Shown piece after piece: positions 1 to 9,269 of a DNA stretch of 64,000 bases; within the stretch, counting starts at the first letter, position 1, and each line of letters opens with the position of its first letter. Origin of the DNA: Chryseobacterium sp. CY350 (lineage in GTDB: Bacteria; Bacteroidota; Bacteroidia; Flavobacteriales; Weeksellaceae); assembly GCF_027945075.1 (NCBI RefSeq), contig NZ_CP116034.1, positions 3,162,001-3,226,000 of the forward strand. The letters are read 5' to 3'. The position numbers and the translations under genes were made by a program. The notes beneath the pieces are model-generated. The model saw nothing but the letters and a program-made list of their open reading frames with translations, did no database searches and was not told the DNA's origin.

Positions 1-841
1 TAATCTCAATTTTCTTATAATTGGCTGGAACTGAATACGGTGTTTCCATTTTGTTGAAGCCAAATTTCGTGTTTTCCAGTAAAATCTGACTTGTTTTTGA
101 ACCTTTTATAATTATTTTAACATTTTGAGGTAATCTGAGATTATTTTCAAAAGCCTCCCATCCATCATATACGATTTCTACTGCGTCATCGGATTTTACA
201 TCCTGCAATTTAACATAAATTAAATCATAATCATTAGAATATCGCATATCGATTTTATACTCTCTTTCCACACCATTTGTTACAATTTTTTGGTTGGCGA
301 TCGATGAAAGCTGATATCCTTCTGCATTTTTAGTAATATTTGAATTTCTGTTACTTACCGATAAAAAAGTTCTCCCAATGAGAATCTTTTCCAGAGTTTT
401 GTAATCGACCAGATTGATATTGAGCAGATTATTTAAGTATTCGAAATCTGAATCTATAAAATTTTTGTTGTATTTGTCAACAGCTTTTATTCCCTCTGGT
501 GTAATAATCGCTCTCGCTGCATTAAAAAAAAGAAAATTGATGTTTGACCAGATCTTTTTGTCGCTTTCGATATAAATTGTTGCGTCTAATGGGCTTACTC
601 TTATATTGTCTGCCGTAATCTTACTGTTGATTTTTATTTGATCAAATTTTGGGTGAATGTAGATGTTTTCATAAAAAGTCAACCTGTCCTGAATGTTTTT
701 TCCCGCTTCGATAGGATCATTATTGTCGGATGTTTCTACTTTAATGCTATCGTTTTCAGAAGTATTTTTCATCGCATTTTTTTTGGTTTTACACGACAGC
801 AAAACCATTGTAATCAGCAATAAAGAGCCCCACTTTTTCAT
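1..841 (-). CDS. DUF4292 lipoprotein, 3' end outside window
   Basis: Reading the minus strand from the ATG at 841 gives an open frame to the window edge (about 280 codons, no stop). It begins MKKWGSLLLITMVLLSCKTK, a type II signal peptide with a lipobox ending in Cys, followed by Lys/Asn-rich sequence. The body is mixed beta-strand sequence typical of the flavobacterial DUF4292 family, which I recognise by general pattern. The family is of unknown function and resembles outer-membrane lipoprotein carriers of the LolA/LolB kind (family knowledge). It is the last visible gene of a minus-strand run behind the nucleotidyltransferase, 88 nt downstream of that gene. The 3' end is missing because of the window boundary, not a mutation. 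Confidence 0.75.
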   Translation of the reverse strand, partial: MKKWGSLLLITMVLLSCKTKKNAMKNTSENDSIKVETSDNNDPIEAGKNIQDRLTFYENIYIHPKFDQIKINSKITADNIRVSPLDATIYIESDKKIWSNINFLFFNAARAIITPEGIKAVDKYNKNFIDSDFEYLNNLLNINLVDYKTLEKILIGRTFLSVSNRNSNITKNAEGYQLSSIANQKIVTNGVEREYKIDMRYSNDYDLIYVKLQDVKSDDAVEIVYDGWEAFENNLRLPQNVKIIIKGSKTSQILLENTKFGFNKMETPYSVPANYKKIEI

Positions 842-929
842 AAATTCTTTTGTATAAATACTTTACAATATTAACGCCAAACCACACAAAATGTTTTGTG
901 TGGTTTATTGTCACTTTATTTAATTTTGA

Positions 930-1949
930 TTACTCCTTGTTCAGAAAGTCTAATACAGAATAGTCTCCTAGAGAAATTTCTCTCGCAACGCCAAAATATT
1001 GAGCAGAATTTCCGATCATAGAGTTAGAAAGATTTCCGTGGTTGATCTTCGTATTTTCCTGGATAAGAGAATTTTCAATATTTGAGTTGATGATTACTGT
1101 ATTGTTTCCGATGGAAACTCCCGGACCTATCTTAGAATTTTTAATTTTCACATTTTCACCAATAAAACAAGGTGGAATGATCAACGAATTTTCTATAGTA
1201 CTGGTTGATGTAAAGTGAGACATTTCTTCTGTTTCGTAGGCGAGAATTTTACTGTTGGTTTCTACAGTTGCGTTTTTATTTCCGCAATCCATCCAATCAT
1301 CTACTTTACCAAGTGAGAATTTTGCGCCTTTTTGACGAAGATTTTCCAATGCTGTTGTTAACTGATATTCGGTACCGACTTTAATGTCATTATCCATGAT
1401 ATAGTTAATCTCTTCCATCAGTTTTTCTCCCGAGTTGAAATAATAGATCCCTATGATAGCGAGATCTGAAACGAACGTCTCGGGTTTCTCCACGAAATCT
1501 GTAATGAAGCCATAATCGTCTAATTTTACAACACCAAAAGCTGAAGGATCTTCTACTTTTTTCACCCAAATAACACCGTCAGAATTTGTATCTAAAGTAA
1601 AATCTGCTCTAAATAGTGTATCTGCAAAAGCTACAACCACGTTACCTGTCATCGATTGTTCTGCACATTTAATTGCGTGAGCGGTTCCCAAAGCTTCTTC
1701 CTGATGATAAATGCTTCCTTTTGCGCCTAATCTTTCAGCAATAAGAAGTAGTGATTTTTCAACCTCATCACCAAAATCACCAATGATAAAAGCAACTTCT
1801 TCAATTTCTTCACCAGCAACTTTCGCAATATCTTCTACCAATCTTTGTACAATCGGTTTTCCGGCTATCGGAATCAAAGGTTTTGGAACTGTTAAAGTAT
1901 GTGGACGTAATCTAGAACCTCGCCCAGCCATTGGAACAATAATTTTCAT
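930..1949 (-). CDS. sugar-phosphate nucleotidyltransferase
   Basis: A 339-residue protein. Residues 1-240 form a nucleotidyltransferase fold: the N-terminal signature MAGRGSRLRPHT binds the nucleotide phosphates, followed by KPLIPIAGKP. The C-terminal part (about 245-325) has repeated hexapeptides (for example IGENVKIKNSKIGPGVSIGN), a left-handed beta-helix. Such proteins join NTP and a sugar-1-phosphate to make an NDP-sugar, as in RmlA and GlmU. The exact sugar cannot be read from the sequence. It lies 27 nt downstream of a flippase gene on the same strand, which suggests a role in cell-surface polysaccharide or O-antigen precursor supply. The ATG at 1949 directly precedes the conserved beta strand. 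Confidence 0.88.
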   Translation of the reverse strand: MKIIVPMAGRGSRLRPHTLTVPKPLIPIAGKPIVQRLVEDIAKVAGEEIEEVAFIIGDFGDEVEKSLLLIAERLGAKGSIYHQEEALGTAHAIKCAEQSMTGNVVVAFADTLFRADFTLDTNSDGVIWVKKVEDPSAFGVVKLDDYGFITDFVEKPETFVSDLAIIGIYYFNSGEKLMEEINYIMDNDIKVGTEYQLTTALENLRQKGAKFSLGKVDDWMDCGNKNATVETNSKILAYETEEMSHFTSTSTIENSLIIPPCFIGENVKIKNSKIGPGVSIGNNTVIINSNIENSLIQENTKINHGNLSNSMIGNSAQYFGVAREISLGDYSVLDFLNKE

Positions 1950-1976
1950 GTATTGTATGTATGTTTAATTAATATT

Positions 1977-3452
1977 TTATGATTTTCTCAGAATTTTATT
2001 AATCATCGTGCGCTCATTATACACTAAAAACGCGATGAATAAGATGAACATTCCGTTGCCTATTAAATAATTATGCCTAAAACAATAGAATGAAATCATT
2101 GATATCGCTATGGACAAAACTAAATATACTGCTATTTTTTTTATGTTATAATGAATAGGATACTGCACTTTCCCCCAAATGTAAGAAATCACCATCATAC
2201 TTGTGTAAGTAATTAATGCTGCAAAAGCACTCGCCCAATATCCGTATTCCGGGATAAAAGTAAAGTTGATGAATATCGTAATCGCTGCTCCTATTAATGA
2301 AATGTATAATCCGACTCTTGTCTGGTCTGATAATTTATACCAGATTGAAAGATTTAAATAAATTCCTAAAAATAAAGCTCCGAGCATTACAAAAGGAATA
2401 ATTTCGATTCCTTCAAAATAAAGTGGGTTTCCTAAATATTCTTCAGAAATCCATTGTAGATTGACCATTAACCCTATATAGATCAAACAGTTGCAAATGA
2501 CAAAAACGTCCATTAAGACAGAATATGTTTTGTGATTACTTTTATCTTTAAAACTCGAAAAAAAATAAGGTTCAATTCCCAGTTGATAAGCCTGGCGGAA
2601 CACCGTGATAAAGGTCGCGATCTTATAAACACCTCCGTAAACACCAATTTGATGTTTGGCTTCTTCTTTTGGAAGGAGAAATTTAAGAAACTGCCGATCT
2701 AAGGTCTGATTGATAACTCCTGCCAATCCTGCAACCATCACCGGCCAGGAATAATTCATAATTCTTTTCCAAAGGGCAAAATCAAACTTTCTGAAACTGA
2801 AGTTTACAAATTCTTTCCCTACAATGGCTAACGTAATGATACTCTGAACTAAATTGGCAATGAAAACGTATCCTACACCAATTTCAGGATCATATTTTAA
2901 ACCTAAAATACCATTTGGATAATGCGGAAGCCATTTGATGAAAAAAACAATCAGAAAGTAATAAACCAATGATCCTGCGACTTTTGAAATGGTATATAAA
3001 ACCGGTTTTCCTTCAAGACGTAAAACCGCAGATGGAATCGTAGAAAAGGCATCAAACGAAAGAATAAAAAGAAAAATGACAAGATAGTTGACCTGATCCG
3101 GCGTTTCGAATGCGTTGGCGAGATCTTGTCTGAAAGTATATCCTAAAATTAGATAGATAAAACCGATTCCCAAAATACTCAATGCAGTAGTGGAGACCAA
3201 AGTTTTTTTATCGATATCGCCTTCCTGCGCAAAACGGAAAAAAGAAGTTTCCATTCCGTGGGTAAGGAAAACGGTAATAACTCCTGCAATAGAGTACCAG
3301 TCTACAAAAGGTGAAGATGCAGACGGCCCGAAAGCTTTGGTAACAATTGGTGCAATAAGGAAAGGAAAAATCCTCACCAGAACCGAACTTAGTCCGTAAA
3401 CAGCGGTTTGCCCAAATAATTTCTTGTACAAATTTATTTTTTTAAAGTGCAA
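1977..3452 (-). CDS. polysaccharide flippase (Wzx/MATE-like)
   Basis: A 491-residue integral membrane protein with about 12-14 hydrophobic segments and short charged loops. It begins LYKKLFGQTAVYGLSSVLVR, the usual start of oligosaccharide flippases (polysaccharide biosynthesis family). The family moves undecaprenyl-linked oligosaccharide across the inner membrane. The long central tract around RQFLKFLLPKEEA is typical of the Bacteroidota members. It heads a minus-strand pair with the nucleotidyltransferase 27 nt downstream. The upstream gap of 99 nt to the divergent dihydroorotase must hold both promoters. The substrate is unknown. Confidence 0.85.
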   Translation of the reverse strand: MHFKKINLYKKLFGQTAVYGLSSVLVRIFPFLIAPIVTKAFGPSASSPFVDWYSIAGVITVFLTHGMETSFFRFAQEGDIDKKTLVSTTALSILGIGFIYLILGYTFRQDLANAFETPDQVNYLVIFLFILSFDAFSTIPSAVLRLEGKPVLYTISKVAGSLVYYFLIVFFIKWLPHYPNGILGLKYDPEIGVGYVFIANLVQSIITLAIVGKEFVNFSFRKFDFALWKRIMNYSWPVMVAGLAGVINQTLDRQFLKFLLPKEEAKHQIGVYGGVYKIATFITVFRQAYQLGIEPYFFSSFKDKSNHKTYSVLMDVFVICNCLIYIGLMVNLQWISEEYLGNPLYFEGIEIIPFVMLGALFLGIYLNLSIWYKLSDQTRVGLYISLIGAAITIFINFTFIPEYGYWASAFAALITYTSMMVISYIWGKVQYPIHYNIKKIAVYLVLSIAISMISFYCFRHNYLIGNGMFILFIAFLVYNERTMINKILRKS

Positions 3453-3551
3453 ATGTAAATATTAGAATTCACAATTTTCAGACTTATGCTCAAAAATCAT
3501 TGTTGAAAATATTAAATTTGTGCAATAAATCTATATCTCTAAAAATTAAAA

Positions 3552-4889
3552 ATGAAAATTCTTATAAAAAACGTAAAAATCGTCAACGAAGGACAAATTA
3601 TTGAAAGTGATATTCTCATTGAAAATGATTTGATTTCTAAAATTGATTCCGGAATTTCTGAAGAAGCAGATCAGATTATTGAAGGTTCTGGAAAATATCT
3701 TTTACCGGGAGTGATTGATGATCAGGTGCATTTTCGTGATCCGGGACTGACGCATAAAGGCGATATAGAAACCGAATCTAAAGCCGCAATTGCTGGTGGA
3801 ATTACAAGTTTTATTGATCAGCCTAACACCGTTCCGAATGCAGTGACGCAAGATTTATTAGCCGATAAATATGAAATTGGTTCTCAAAAAGCATATGCCA
3901 ATTACGGTTTTATGATGGGTGGAACGAATGATAATCTTGAAGAAGTTTTAAAGACAAATCCACGAAATGTCCCCGGTATAAAATTATTTCTAGGCTCTTC
4001 TACAGGAAATATGCTGGTTGACAATCCTGAAACTTTAGAAAATATTTTCAGCAATACAAAAATGCTGATTGCCGTTCATTGCGAAGATGAAGCAACCATT
4101 AAAGCAAATACTCAAAAATATTTAGATCAATATGGTGAAGATATTCCTGTGAAATTTCATCATTTAATAAGGAGTGAAGAAGCTTGTTATAAATCTTCTT
4201 CTAAGGCGGTGGAATTAGCGAAGAAAACAGGAGCGAGACTGCACGTTTTCCATTTGTCAACAGCAAAAGAAATGGAACTTTTCAGAAATGATATTCCTTT
4301 AAAAGATAAAAAAATTACAGCTGAAGTTTGTGTACATCACCTCACTTTTACGAATGAAGATTACGATACAAAAGGTGGATTGATCAAATGGAATCCTGCC
4401 GTAAAAACACAAAAAGACAAAGACGGACTTTGGGAAGCACTTCTTGATGATAGAATTGATGTAATTGCGACAGATCACGCGCCTCACACGTGGGAAGAAA
4501 AACAGAACGTGTATACAAAATGTCCATCAGGAGCGCCTTTGGTTCAGCATTCTTTGGTGGTGATGTTGGAAAATTATATTAACGGAAAAATTTCTTTAGA
4601 AAAAATCGTAGAGAAAATGGCTCATAATCCTGCGATTCTTTTCAGAGTAGAAAAAAGAGGTTTTGTGAGAGAAGGTTATAAAGCAGATTTGGTTTTGGTT
4701 GATTTAAATGAAAGCTGGACGGTTGCCAAAGAAAATATTCTGTACAAATGCGGTTGGAGTCCGCTTGAAGGAATGAATTTCCATGCTAAAGTGACCCACA
4801 CTTTCGTAAATGGAAATCTGGTTTACGACAACGGAAAAATTAATGACGAAAAATTCGGAGAGCGTTTGCTTTTTGAAGTTCAGGAATAA
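3552..4889 (+). CDS. pyrC: dihydroorotase, class I
   Basis: A 445-residue amidohydrolase that interconverts N-carbamoyl-aspartate and dihydroorotate in pyrimidine synthesis. Visible signatures are the TIM-barrel metal site opening IDDQVHFRDPG (residues 55-65), GGTNDN, the probable carbamylated lysine in GIKLFLGSS, the metal His in AVHCEDEA and the late VIATDHAPH. The canonical DxHxH is read as D57-Q58-V59-H60, so the first His of the HxH pair is Gln. I recall the same Gln in Bacteroidota dihydroorotases such as that of Porphyromonas, so this is probably a lineage trait and not a dead enzyme. It stands alone and is closed by a strong terminator at 4918. Confidence 0.9.
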   Translation: MKILIKNVKIVNEGQIIESDILIENDLISKIDSGISEEADQIIEGSGKYLLPGVIDDQVHFRDPGLTHKGDIETESKAAIAGGITSFIDQPNTVPNAVTQDLLADKYEIGSQKAYANYGFMMGGTNDNLEEVLKTNPRNVPGIKLFLGSSTGNMLVDNPETLENIFSNTKMLIAVHCEDEATIKANTQKYLDQYGEDIPVKFHHLIRSEEACYKSSSKAVELAKKTGARLHVFHLSTAKEMELFRNDIPLKDKKITAEVCVHHLTFTNEDYDTKGGLIKWNPAVKTQKDKDGLWEALLDDRIDVIATDHAPHTWEEKQNVYTKCPSGAPLVQHSLVVMLENYINGKISLEKIVEKMAHNPAILFRVEKRGFVREGYKADLVLVDLNESWTVAKENILYKCGWSPLEGMNFHAKVTHTFVNGNLVYDNGKINDEKFGERLLFEVQE

Positions 4890-4917
4890 ATTATAACGAA
4901 ATAATTGTATCAATCGG

Positions 4918-4940
4918 AACGGGCTTTAGCCCGTTTTTTT
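4918..4940 (+). terminator. rho-independent terminator after dihydroorotase
   Basis: Perfect 7-bp stem AACGGGC/GCCCGTT with a 4-nt loop, followed by a run of seven T. It lies 29 nt after the dihydroorotase stop. Confidence 0.88.
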
Positions 4941-4973
4941 ATTTAAATCAGAACGGATTCAGCCAAATTTAAA

Positions 4974-5048
4974 TCTCTCGCAAATTGTACAAATAAAGCA
5001 GATTTTAAAAATTCAATCATCTGCAAAATTTGCTAAATCAACGAGAGA
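4974..5048. repeat. periodic-word hairpin, 9-nt period
   Basis: Two 30-nt arms (4974-5003 and 5019-5048) form an inverted repeat with 21 of 30 positions paired. All mismatches fall in three 3-nt blocks. Each arm reads as tandem 9-mers close to GCAAATTTT: GCAAATTGT, ACAAATAAA, GCAGATTTT on the left; GTTGATTTA, GCAAATTTT, GCAGATGAT on the reverse strand of the right. It sits between the dihydroorotase terminator and the end of the azoreductase gene, so it is probably in the azoreductase 3' untranslated region. Confidence 0.75.
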
Positions 5049-5069
5049 AAATTATCTAACAATTTTAAA

Positions 5070-5672
5070 TTAATCAATCAAAATACTTTCAATAGCATTT
5101 TCTAAAGAGTTTTCCATAATTCCCGGAATTGACAAACCTTCTGCACGAAAAACGGTAACATCTGTAACTCCATAGAAACTAAAAACATTTTTTACATAAG
5201 GAACATTAGAATCATAAACCTGATAAGGACCTTTAGAATAAATGTTCCCCGAAGAAAAAGCAATATATAATTTCTTGTTTTTCAGCAATCCTTCAGGGCC
5301 TTTTTCGCTATATTGAAAAGTATATCCTGCTCTTGAGGTGTAATCAAAATACGCTCGAAGTGTTGCAGGTACCGAAAAATTGTACATCGGAGATTCAATA
5401 ATTATAATGTTAGCTTCCTGCAATTCTGCAATAAGTCCTTCAGAATATTCATTAATTTTTTCCTGTTCGGGCGAGCGGTTTTCTGCCGGAGTGAAAAAAG
5501 AATTGATGTGAACATCTTCCAAAAGAGGAACAAGGTTTTTTGAAAGGTCACGTTCTTTTACCGTACTGTCAGGATATTTTTCCTGAACTTTTTCTAGTAC
5601 ACTTTTTCCTAATTTTCTGCTTGCGGATGCTTCTGCTCTCGGACTTGAGATGATATGCAAAATTTGTTTCAT
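5070..5672 (-). CDS. azoR: FMN-dependent NADH-azoreductase
   Basis: A 200-residue flavodoxin-fold protein. The N-terminal HIISSPRAEASASRKLG binds the FMN phosphate, and ESPMYNFSVPATLRAYFDY carries the MYNF motif that holds the isoalloxazine ring in AzoR enzymes. The family reduces quinones and azo dyes with NAD(P)H as a cytosolic two-electron reductase. The gene is divergent from an HxlR-family regulator at 5781, separated by 108 nt. That pairing recalls the thiol-sensing YodB/CatR regulators and their azoreductase targets, so regulation by that neighbour is likely (inference). Confidence 0.88.
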   Translation of the reverse strand: MKQILHIISSPRAEASASRKLGKSVLEKVQEKYPDSTVKERDLSKNLVPLLEDVHINSFFTPAENRSPEQEKINEYSEGLIAELQEANIIIIESPMYNFSVPATLRAYFDYTSRAGYTFQYSEKGPEGLLKNKKLYIAFSSGNIYSKGPYQVYDSNVPYVKNVFSFYGVTDVTVFRAEGLSIPGIMENSLENAIESILID

Positions 5673-5780
5673 ATTTTAAATTTTAAAATTTCTGTGACAA
5701 AATTATGTACATTTGCTTATCAAAAGTTAGTAGTGAACAAAAGGTTAGTAGTAACCTTTAAGTTAGTTAAATATATAATT

Positions 5781-6157
5781 ATGGAAAATCAGGTAGCCAA
5801 TGAGGAAGCTCTTAGCAGGGTAAAATGTGGCGAAAGCCTTTCTTCTGTTGAAGATGCCATCTACGTGATCGGTGGAAATGGAAGCTGAAAATCATTATTT
5901 CACTACAGGAACACGGCAGTATTCGATTCAATGAGCTTCAACGAATCGTTACCGGAATATCTGCAAGAGTACTTTCGAATGAATTGAAAGATCTGGAATT
6001 AAATGGTTTTGTCAAAAGAATTGTGCACTCAGAGCAAACTCCGGTTGTTGTAGAATATATTTCGACCGATTATAGTAAAACTCTGAAAAATGTAATCATG
6101 TCGCTCTCTGAATGGGGTATAACGCACAAACGCAATATCAGGGAAGATGTTTTTTAA
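5781..6157 (+). pseudogene. HxlR-family regulator interrupted by a 1-base frameshift
   Basis: From ATG 5781 the frame reads 35 residues ending AIYVIGGNGS and stops at 5886-5888. In the next frame the protein continues without a gap as WKLKIIISLQEHGSIRFNEL and runs to a stop at 6155-6157 (last residues NIREDVF). HxlR proteins have GGKWK at exactly this point, so one A is missing from the A run at 5876-5878 (GGA AAA TGG expected). With it restored the product is 125 residues, the normal family length. Cys16, ahead of the winged helix, matches the redox-sensing Cys of YodB-type members. The downstream part has no disruption, so this is either a recent mutation or a base-calling error. Confidence 0.88.
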
Positions 6158-6183
6158 ATATTTGGAGTTTTAAAAAGTAAGTG

Positions 6184-8481
6184 CTATTTATTTGGCTTAG
6201 AACTCATATAAAAACTCAATTTTCCACCGTTCATAATCTCAGAATGTTTCAATGTAAAGTTCTTAATTTCCTTACCATTCAAAAGAATTTTTTGAACATA
6301 AACATTTTTCGGACTTTGATTGATGGCTTTAATTTCAAATGTTTTTCCGTTTTCCAAATTTAAAACAGCATTGTCAATTGCCGGACTTCCAATTGCATAA
6401 TTTTCCGATCCCGGAGCAACAGGATAAAAACCAAGCGAACTCAAAATATACCACGCACTCATTTGTCCCGCATCGTCATTTCCGCCCAATCCATCGGGTG
6501 TTGCTTTGTATTGCATTTCTAAAATCCGTCTGATTTGCGCCTGGGTCTTCCCCGGTTGACCTGCCCAATTGTAGAAATAGGCAACGTGATGCGCCGGCTC
6601 GTTTCCATGAACATATCCGCCGATAATTCCTTCTCTTGTAATGTCTTCTGTATCTGCAAAAAACTCATCAGGCAAATGCATCGTGAACAATTCATCAAGT
6701 TTTGAAGCGAATTTTTTCTTCCCGCCCATCATTTTCATTAATTCATCCGGGTTTTGGGGAACAAAAAAACTGTAGTTCCAGGAATTTCCTTCAATAAAAC
6801 CTTGTCCGTGCGTGCTCAAAGCATTAAAGTCTTTTTTAAAACTTCCGTCCGCCAAACGAGGTCGCATAAATCCGATCGTTTTATCAAAATTGTTCTTCCA
6901 GTTTTCAGAACGTTTGATGAATTGATTATAAATCTCTGTTTCACCCAAATGTTTTGCCAACTGAGCAATTGCCCAATCGTCATAAGCATATTCCAACGTA
7001 TTGGAAACCGAAGTTCCGCTTTTTTCCGTCGGAATGTAACCCTTATCGATATAAAAACCGATTCCTTCGTAATCTCTTTTGTTGGCAGTTTCCACACAAG
7101 CTAACAATGCAGCTTTTGTGTCGCCGTCATAATTTCCTTTAATAATTGCATCAGCCACTACACTTACGCTGTGATAACCGCTCATGCACCAATTATCGTT
7201 TGCGTAGTGCGACCAAATCGGCAACATTTTCATTGAAAACTGATTGTAATGAGCCATCATCGATTTCACCATATCATTATTTCTCTTAGGCTGAATGATG
7301 TTGAAAAATGGATGAAGCGCACGATAAGTGTCCCAAATTGAGAACGTTGTGTAATTTGTAAAACCTTCTGCTTGATGAGTGTTTTGATCTAAACCTTTGT
7401 ATTCTCCGTTACTATCTGTGTAAATTGTGGGGCTTATAAAAGTATGATACATTGCCGTATAAAAGTTCGTTTTTTCAGTTTCAGAACTTTTAATGAGGAT
7501 CTTATTTAATTCTTTATTCCAGATTTTCTGTGTTTGTGCTTTGATTTGATCGAAAGATAAATTTGCAGTTTCTTTTTCTAAATTTTCTAAGGCATTAGCT
7601 TGACTTACAGGTGAAATTGCCAATTTAACTTCGATCGCCTCATTTTCATTCGTATCAAAATCAAAGTACATTTTCAGATTTTTTCCAGCGATTTCGGGAA
7701 AGTTTTTCGTCTGATCAAATTTTCTCCAAAAGCCGTTATAAACCTTTTTTTCATCAAAATTTTTCTGACCGTACGATTTAAACGACTTTGAAAATTTCAT
7801 CGCAAAATAAACCGTTCTGGTTCTTGCCCAACCGTTGGTTTGTCGATAGCCTGTAACAGTATTTCCGTTTTCCACACGAACATATGTCCATACATTTTTA
7901 CCGTCATAATTGTAAATTCCCGCCATCAAATCTAAAATAATATGAGCCTGATCAGATTTTGGAAAAGTATATCGATGAACTCCGACTCTTGTTGTTGCGG
8001 TTAATTCAGCTAAAATATTGTGATCATCCAATTTAACTCTGTAATATCCGGCTTCAGCTTTTTCGTTTTGATGAGAGAATCTGCTTCTGTAACCACTTCC
8101 GGGATTTGCTGCCGTTCCGGGATTCAATTGTAATTTTCCGACAGTCGGCATTACGAGAAAATCTCCTAAATCAGAATGTCCTGTTCCGCTAAAATGGGTA
8201 GAGCTGAAACCTACAATCGTTTTGTCTTCGTATCGGTAACCTGCACAATATTTATAAACTTCACCATTGTATTTTCCGTTGAGTTCGTAGGAAATCGTAT
8301 CGGTTTCCGGACTTAGCTGAACGGCTCCGAAAGGTGCTGTTGCTCCGGGATAAGTGTGTCCCATTTTTTCGGTTCCGATCAACGGATTGACGTATTGTAT
8401 TAATTTCTCAAATTGTTGAGCTTGAACATTTAAACTAAAAAACAATGCAATAAGAAAAAATGAAATTCCCGAATTTTTCAT
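6184..8481 (-). CDS. GH92 family alpha-mannosidase
   Basis: A 765-residue exported enzyme. A Sec signal peptide (ISFFLIALFFSLNVQA) is followed by YVNPLIGTEKMGHTYPGATAPFG, the diagnostic start of GH92. Near the C-terminus are GGNDDAGQMSAWYILSSLGF and PGSENYAIGSP, the metal-site and sugar-site region. GH92 enzymes are calcium-dependent exo-acting alpha-1,2-type mannosidases that trim mannan and N-glycans. The length matches the family. No SusC/SusD pair lies beside it, so it is not within an evident polysaccharide-utilisation locus here. It is convergent with the HxlR remnant and lies downstream of the first two-component system, 92 nt away. Confidence 0.92.
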   Translation of the reverse strand: MKNSGISFFLIALFFSLNVQAQQFEKLIQYVNPLIGTEKMGHTYPGATAPFGAVQLSPETDTISYELNGKYNGEVYKYCAGYRYEDKTIVGFSSTHFSGTGHSDLGDFLVMPTVGKLQLNPGTAANPGSGYRSRFSHQNEKAEAGYYRVKLDDHNILAELTATTRVGVHRYTFPKSDQAHIILDLMAGIYNYDGKNVWTYVRVENGNTVTGYRQTNGWARTRTVYFAMKFSKSFKSYGQKNFDEKKVYNGFWRKFDQTKNFPEIAGKNLKMYFDFDTNENEAIEVKLAISPVSQANALENLEKETANLSFDQIKAQTQKIWNKELNKILIKSSETEKTNFYTAMYHTFISPTIYTDSNGEYKGLDQNTHQAEGFTNYTTFSIWDTYRALHPFFNIIQPKRNNDMVKSMMAHYNQFSMKMLPIWSHYANDNWCMSGYHSVSVVADAIIKGNYDGDTKAALLACVETANKRDYEGIGFYIDKGYIPTEKSGTSVSNTLEYAYDDWAIAQLAKHLGETEIYNQFIKRSENWKNNFDKTIGFMRPRLADGSFKKDFNALSTHGQGFIEGNSWNYSFFVPQNPDELMKMMGGKKKFASKLDELFTMHLPDEFFADTEDITREGIIGGYVHGNEPAHHVAYFYNWAGQPGKTQAQIRRILEMQYKATPDGLGGNDDAGQMSAWYILSSLGFYPVAPGSENYAIGSPAIDNAVLNLENGKTFEIKAINQSPKNVYVQKILLNGKEIKNFTLKHSEIMNGGKLSFYMSSKPNK

Positions 8482-8573
8482 GAAGAATAGATTTTGAAAA
8501 CGATAAAATTAATCAAAATCAAAAGATAATTGTTAATTGAAAAAAGATTAATAAAAGTCAGGCAAAAAAAATA

Positions 8574-9254
8574 TTATTTTTCAGAAAACCGAAAACCAAT
8601 TCCGTGGATATTTTCGATGACGATATTTTCCTCAGTTGCAAGCACTTTTCGCAATCTTGAAATAAAAACATCCAGACTTCTTCCCATAAAATAATCATCA
8701 TCGCCCCAGATAGCTTTCAAAATATCCTGTCTCTTTAAGACAGAATTTTTGTGACGGATGAAATATAAAAGCAATTCAGATTCCCTCTGGGTAAGGGTAA
8801 CCGTCTTTTCTGAATTTTGTAAGGTGTAATTTTTTGGATCGAAATTATATTTACCGACCGTATATTTTGGTGCTGAAGACTCTGTTTTCTTTGAACGTTT
8901 CAGGAAAATTTCAATTTTTAAAATCAATTCTTCGATGCTGAAAGGTTTTACCAGATAATCATCAGCTCCAATTTTTAAACCTTTTATTCTGTCTTCTTTT
9001 AAGGCTTTGGCAGAAATAAAAATGATCGGAATTTCTGAGTTTTTACTCCGGATTTGTTCGGCAAGATCAAAACCGTTCATTTCGGGCATCATAATATCTA
9101 AAAGACAAATGTCGAAATCTTTAGAATTGAAGGCTTCAAGTGCTGATTTTCCGTCTCCGAAATGTTCAATTTCATAATACGCTTCTAAGCTGTCCTCGAT
9201 CAGAAAAGCAATGGTTTTGTCGTCTTCGGCGTATAAAATTTTAGATTTTTCCAT
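8574..9254 (-). CDS. OmpR-family response regulator (system 1)
   Basis: 226 residues. The receiver domain (1-118) has the acidic pocket AEDD at 9-12, the phospho-acceptor Asp53 in CLLDIMMPEMNG, and Lys in YLVKPF. The winged-helix DNA-binding domain (about 130-226) ends with LDVFISRLRKVL and GIGFRF, as in OmpR/PhoB regulators. It lies 15 nt downstream of its kinase gene and is surely co-transcribed. It is clearly paralogous to the regulator at 19223 (shared GRSLDVFIS, GIGF and KxGADDYL). Bacteroidota regulators of this pattern are often named RprY-like. Likely targets include the TTAAC repeats in the kinase promoter region (inference). Confidence 0.92.
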   Translation of the reverse strand: MEKSKILYAEDDKTIAFLIEDSLEAYYEIEHFGDGKSALEAFNSKDFDICLLDIMMPEMNGFDLAEQIRSKNSEIPIIFISAKALKEDRIKGLKIGADDYLVKPFSIEELILKIEIFLKRSKKTESSAPKYTVGKYNFDPKNYTLQNSEKTVTLTQRESELLLYFIRHKNSVLKRQDILKAIWGDDDYFMGRSLDVFISRLRKVLATEENIVIENIHGIGFRFSEK

Positions 9255-9269
9255 TATTTATTAGTTACA

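Noticed and set aside
638..823. A 61-codon plus-strand frame near the left edge
   Set aside because: It lies antisense to the DUF4292 lipoprotein gene and has no coding features.
6754..7104. A 116-codon plus-strand frame within the GH92 gene
   Set aside because: Shadow of the mannosidase; no start context or recognisable motif.
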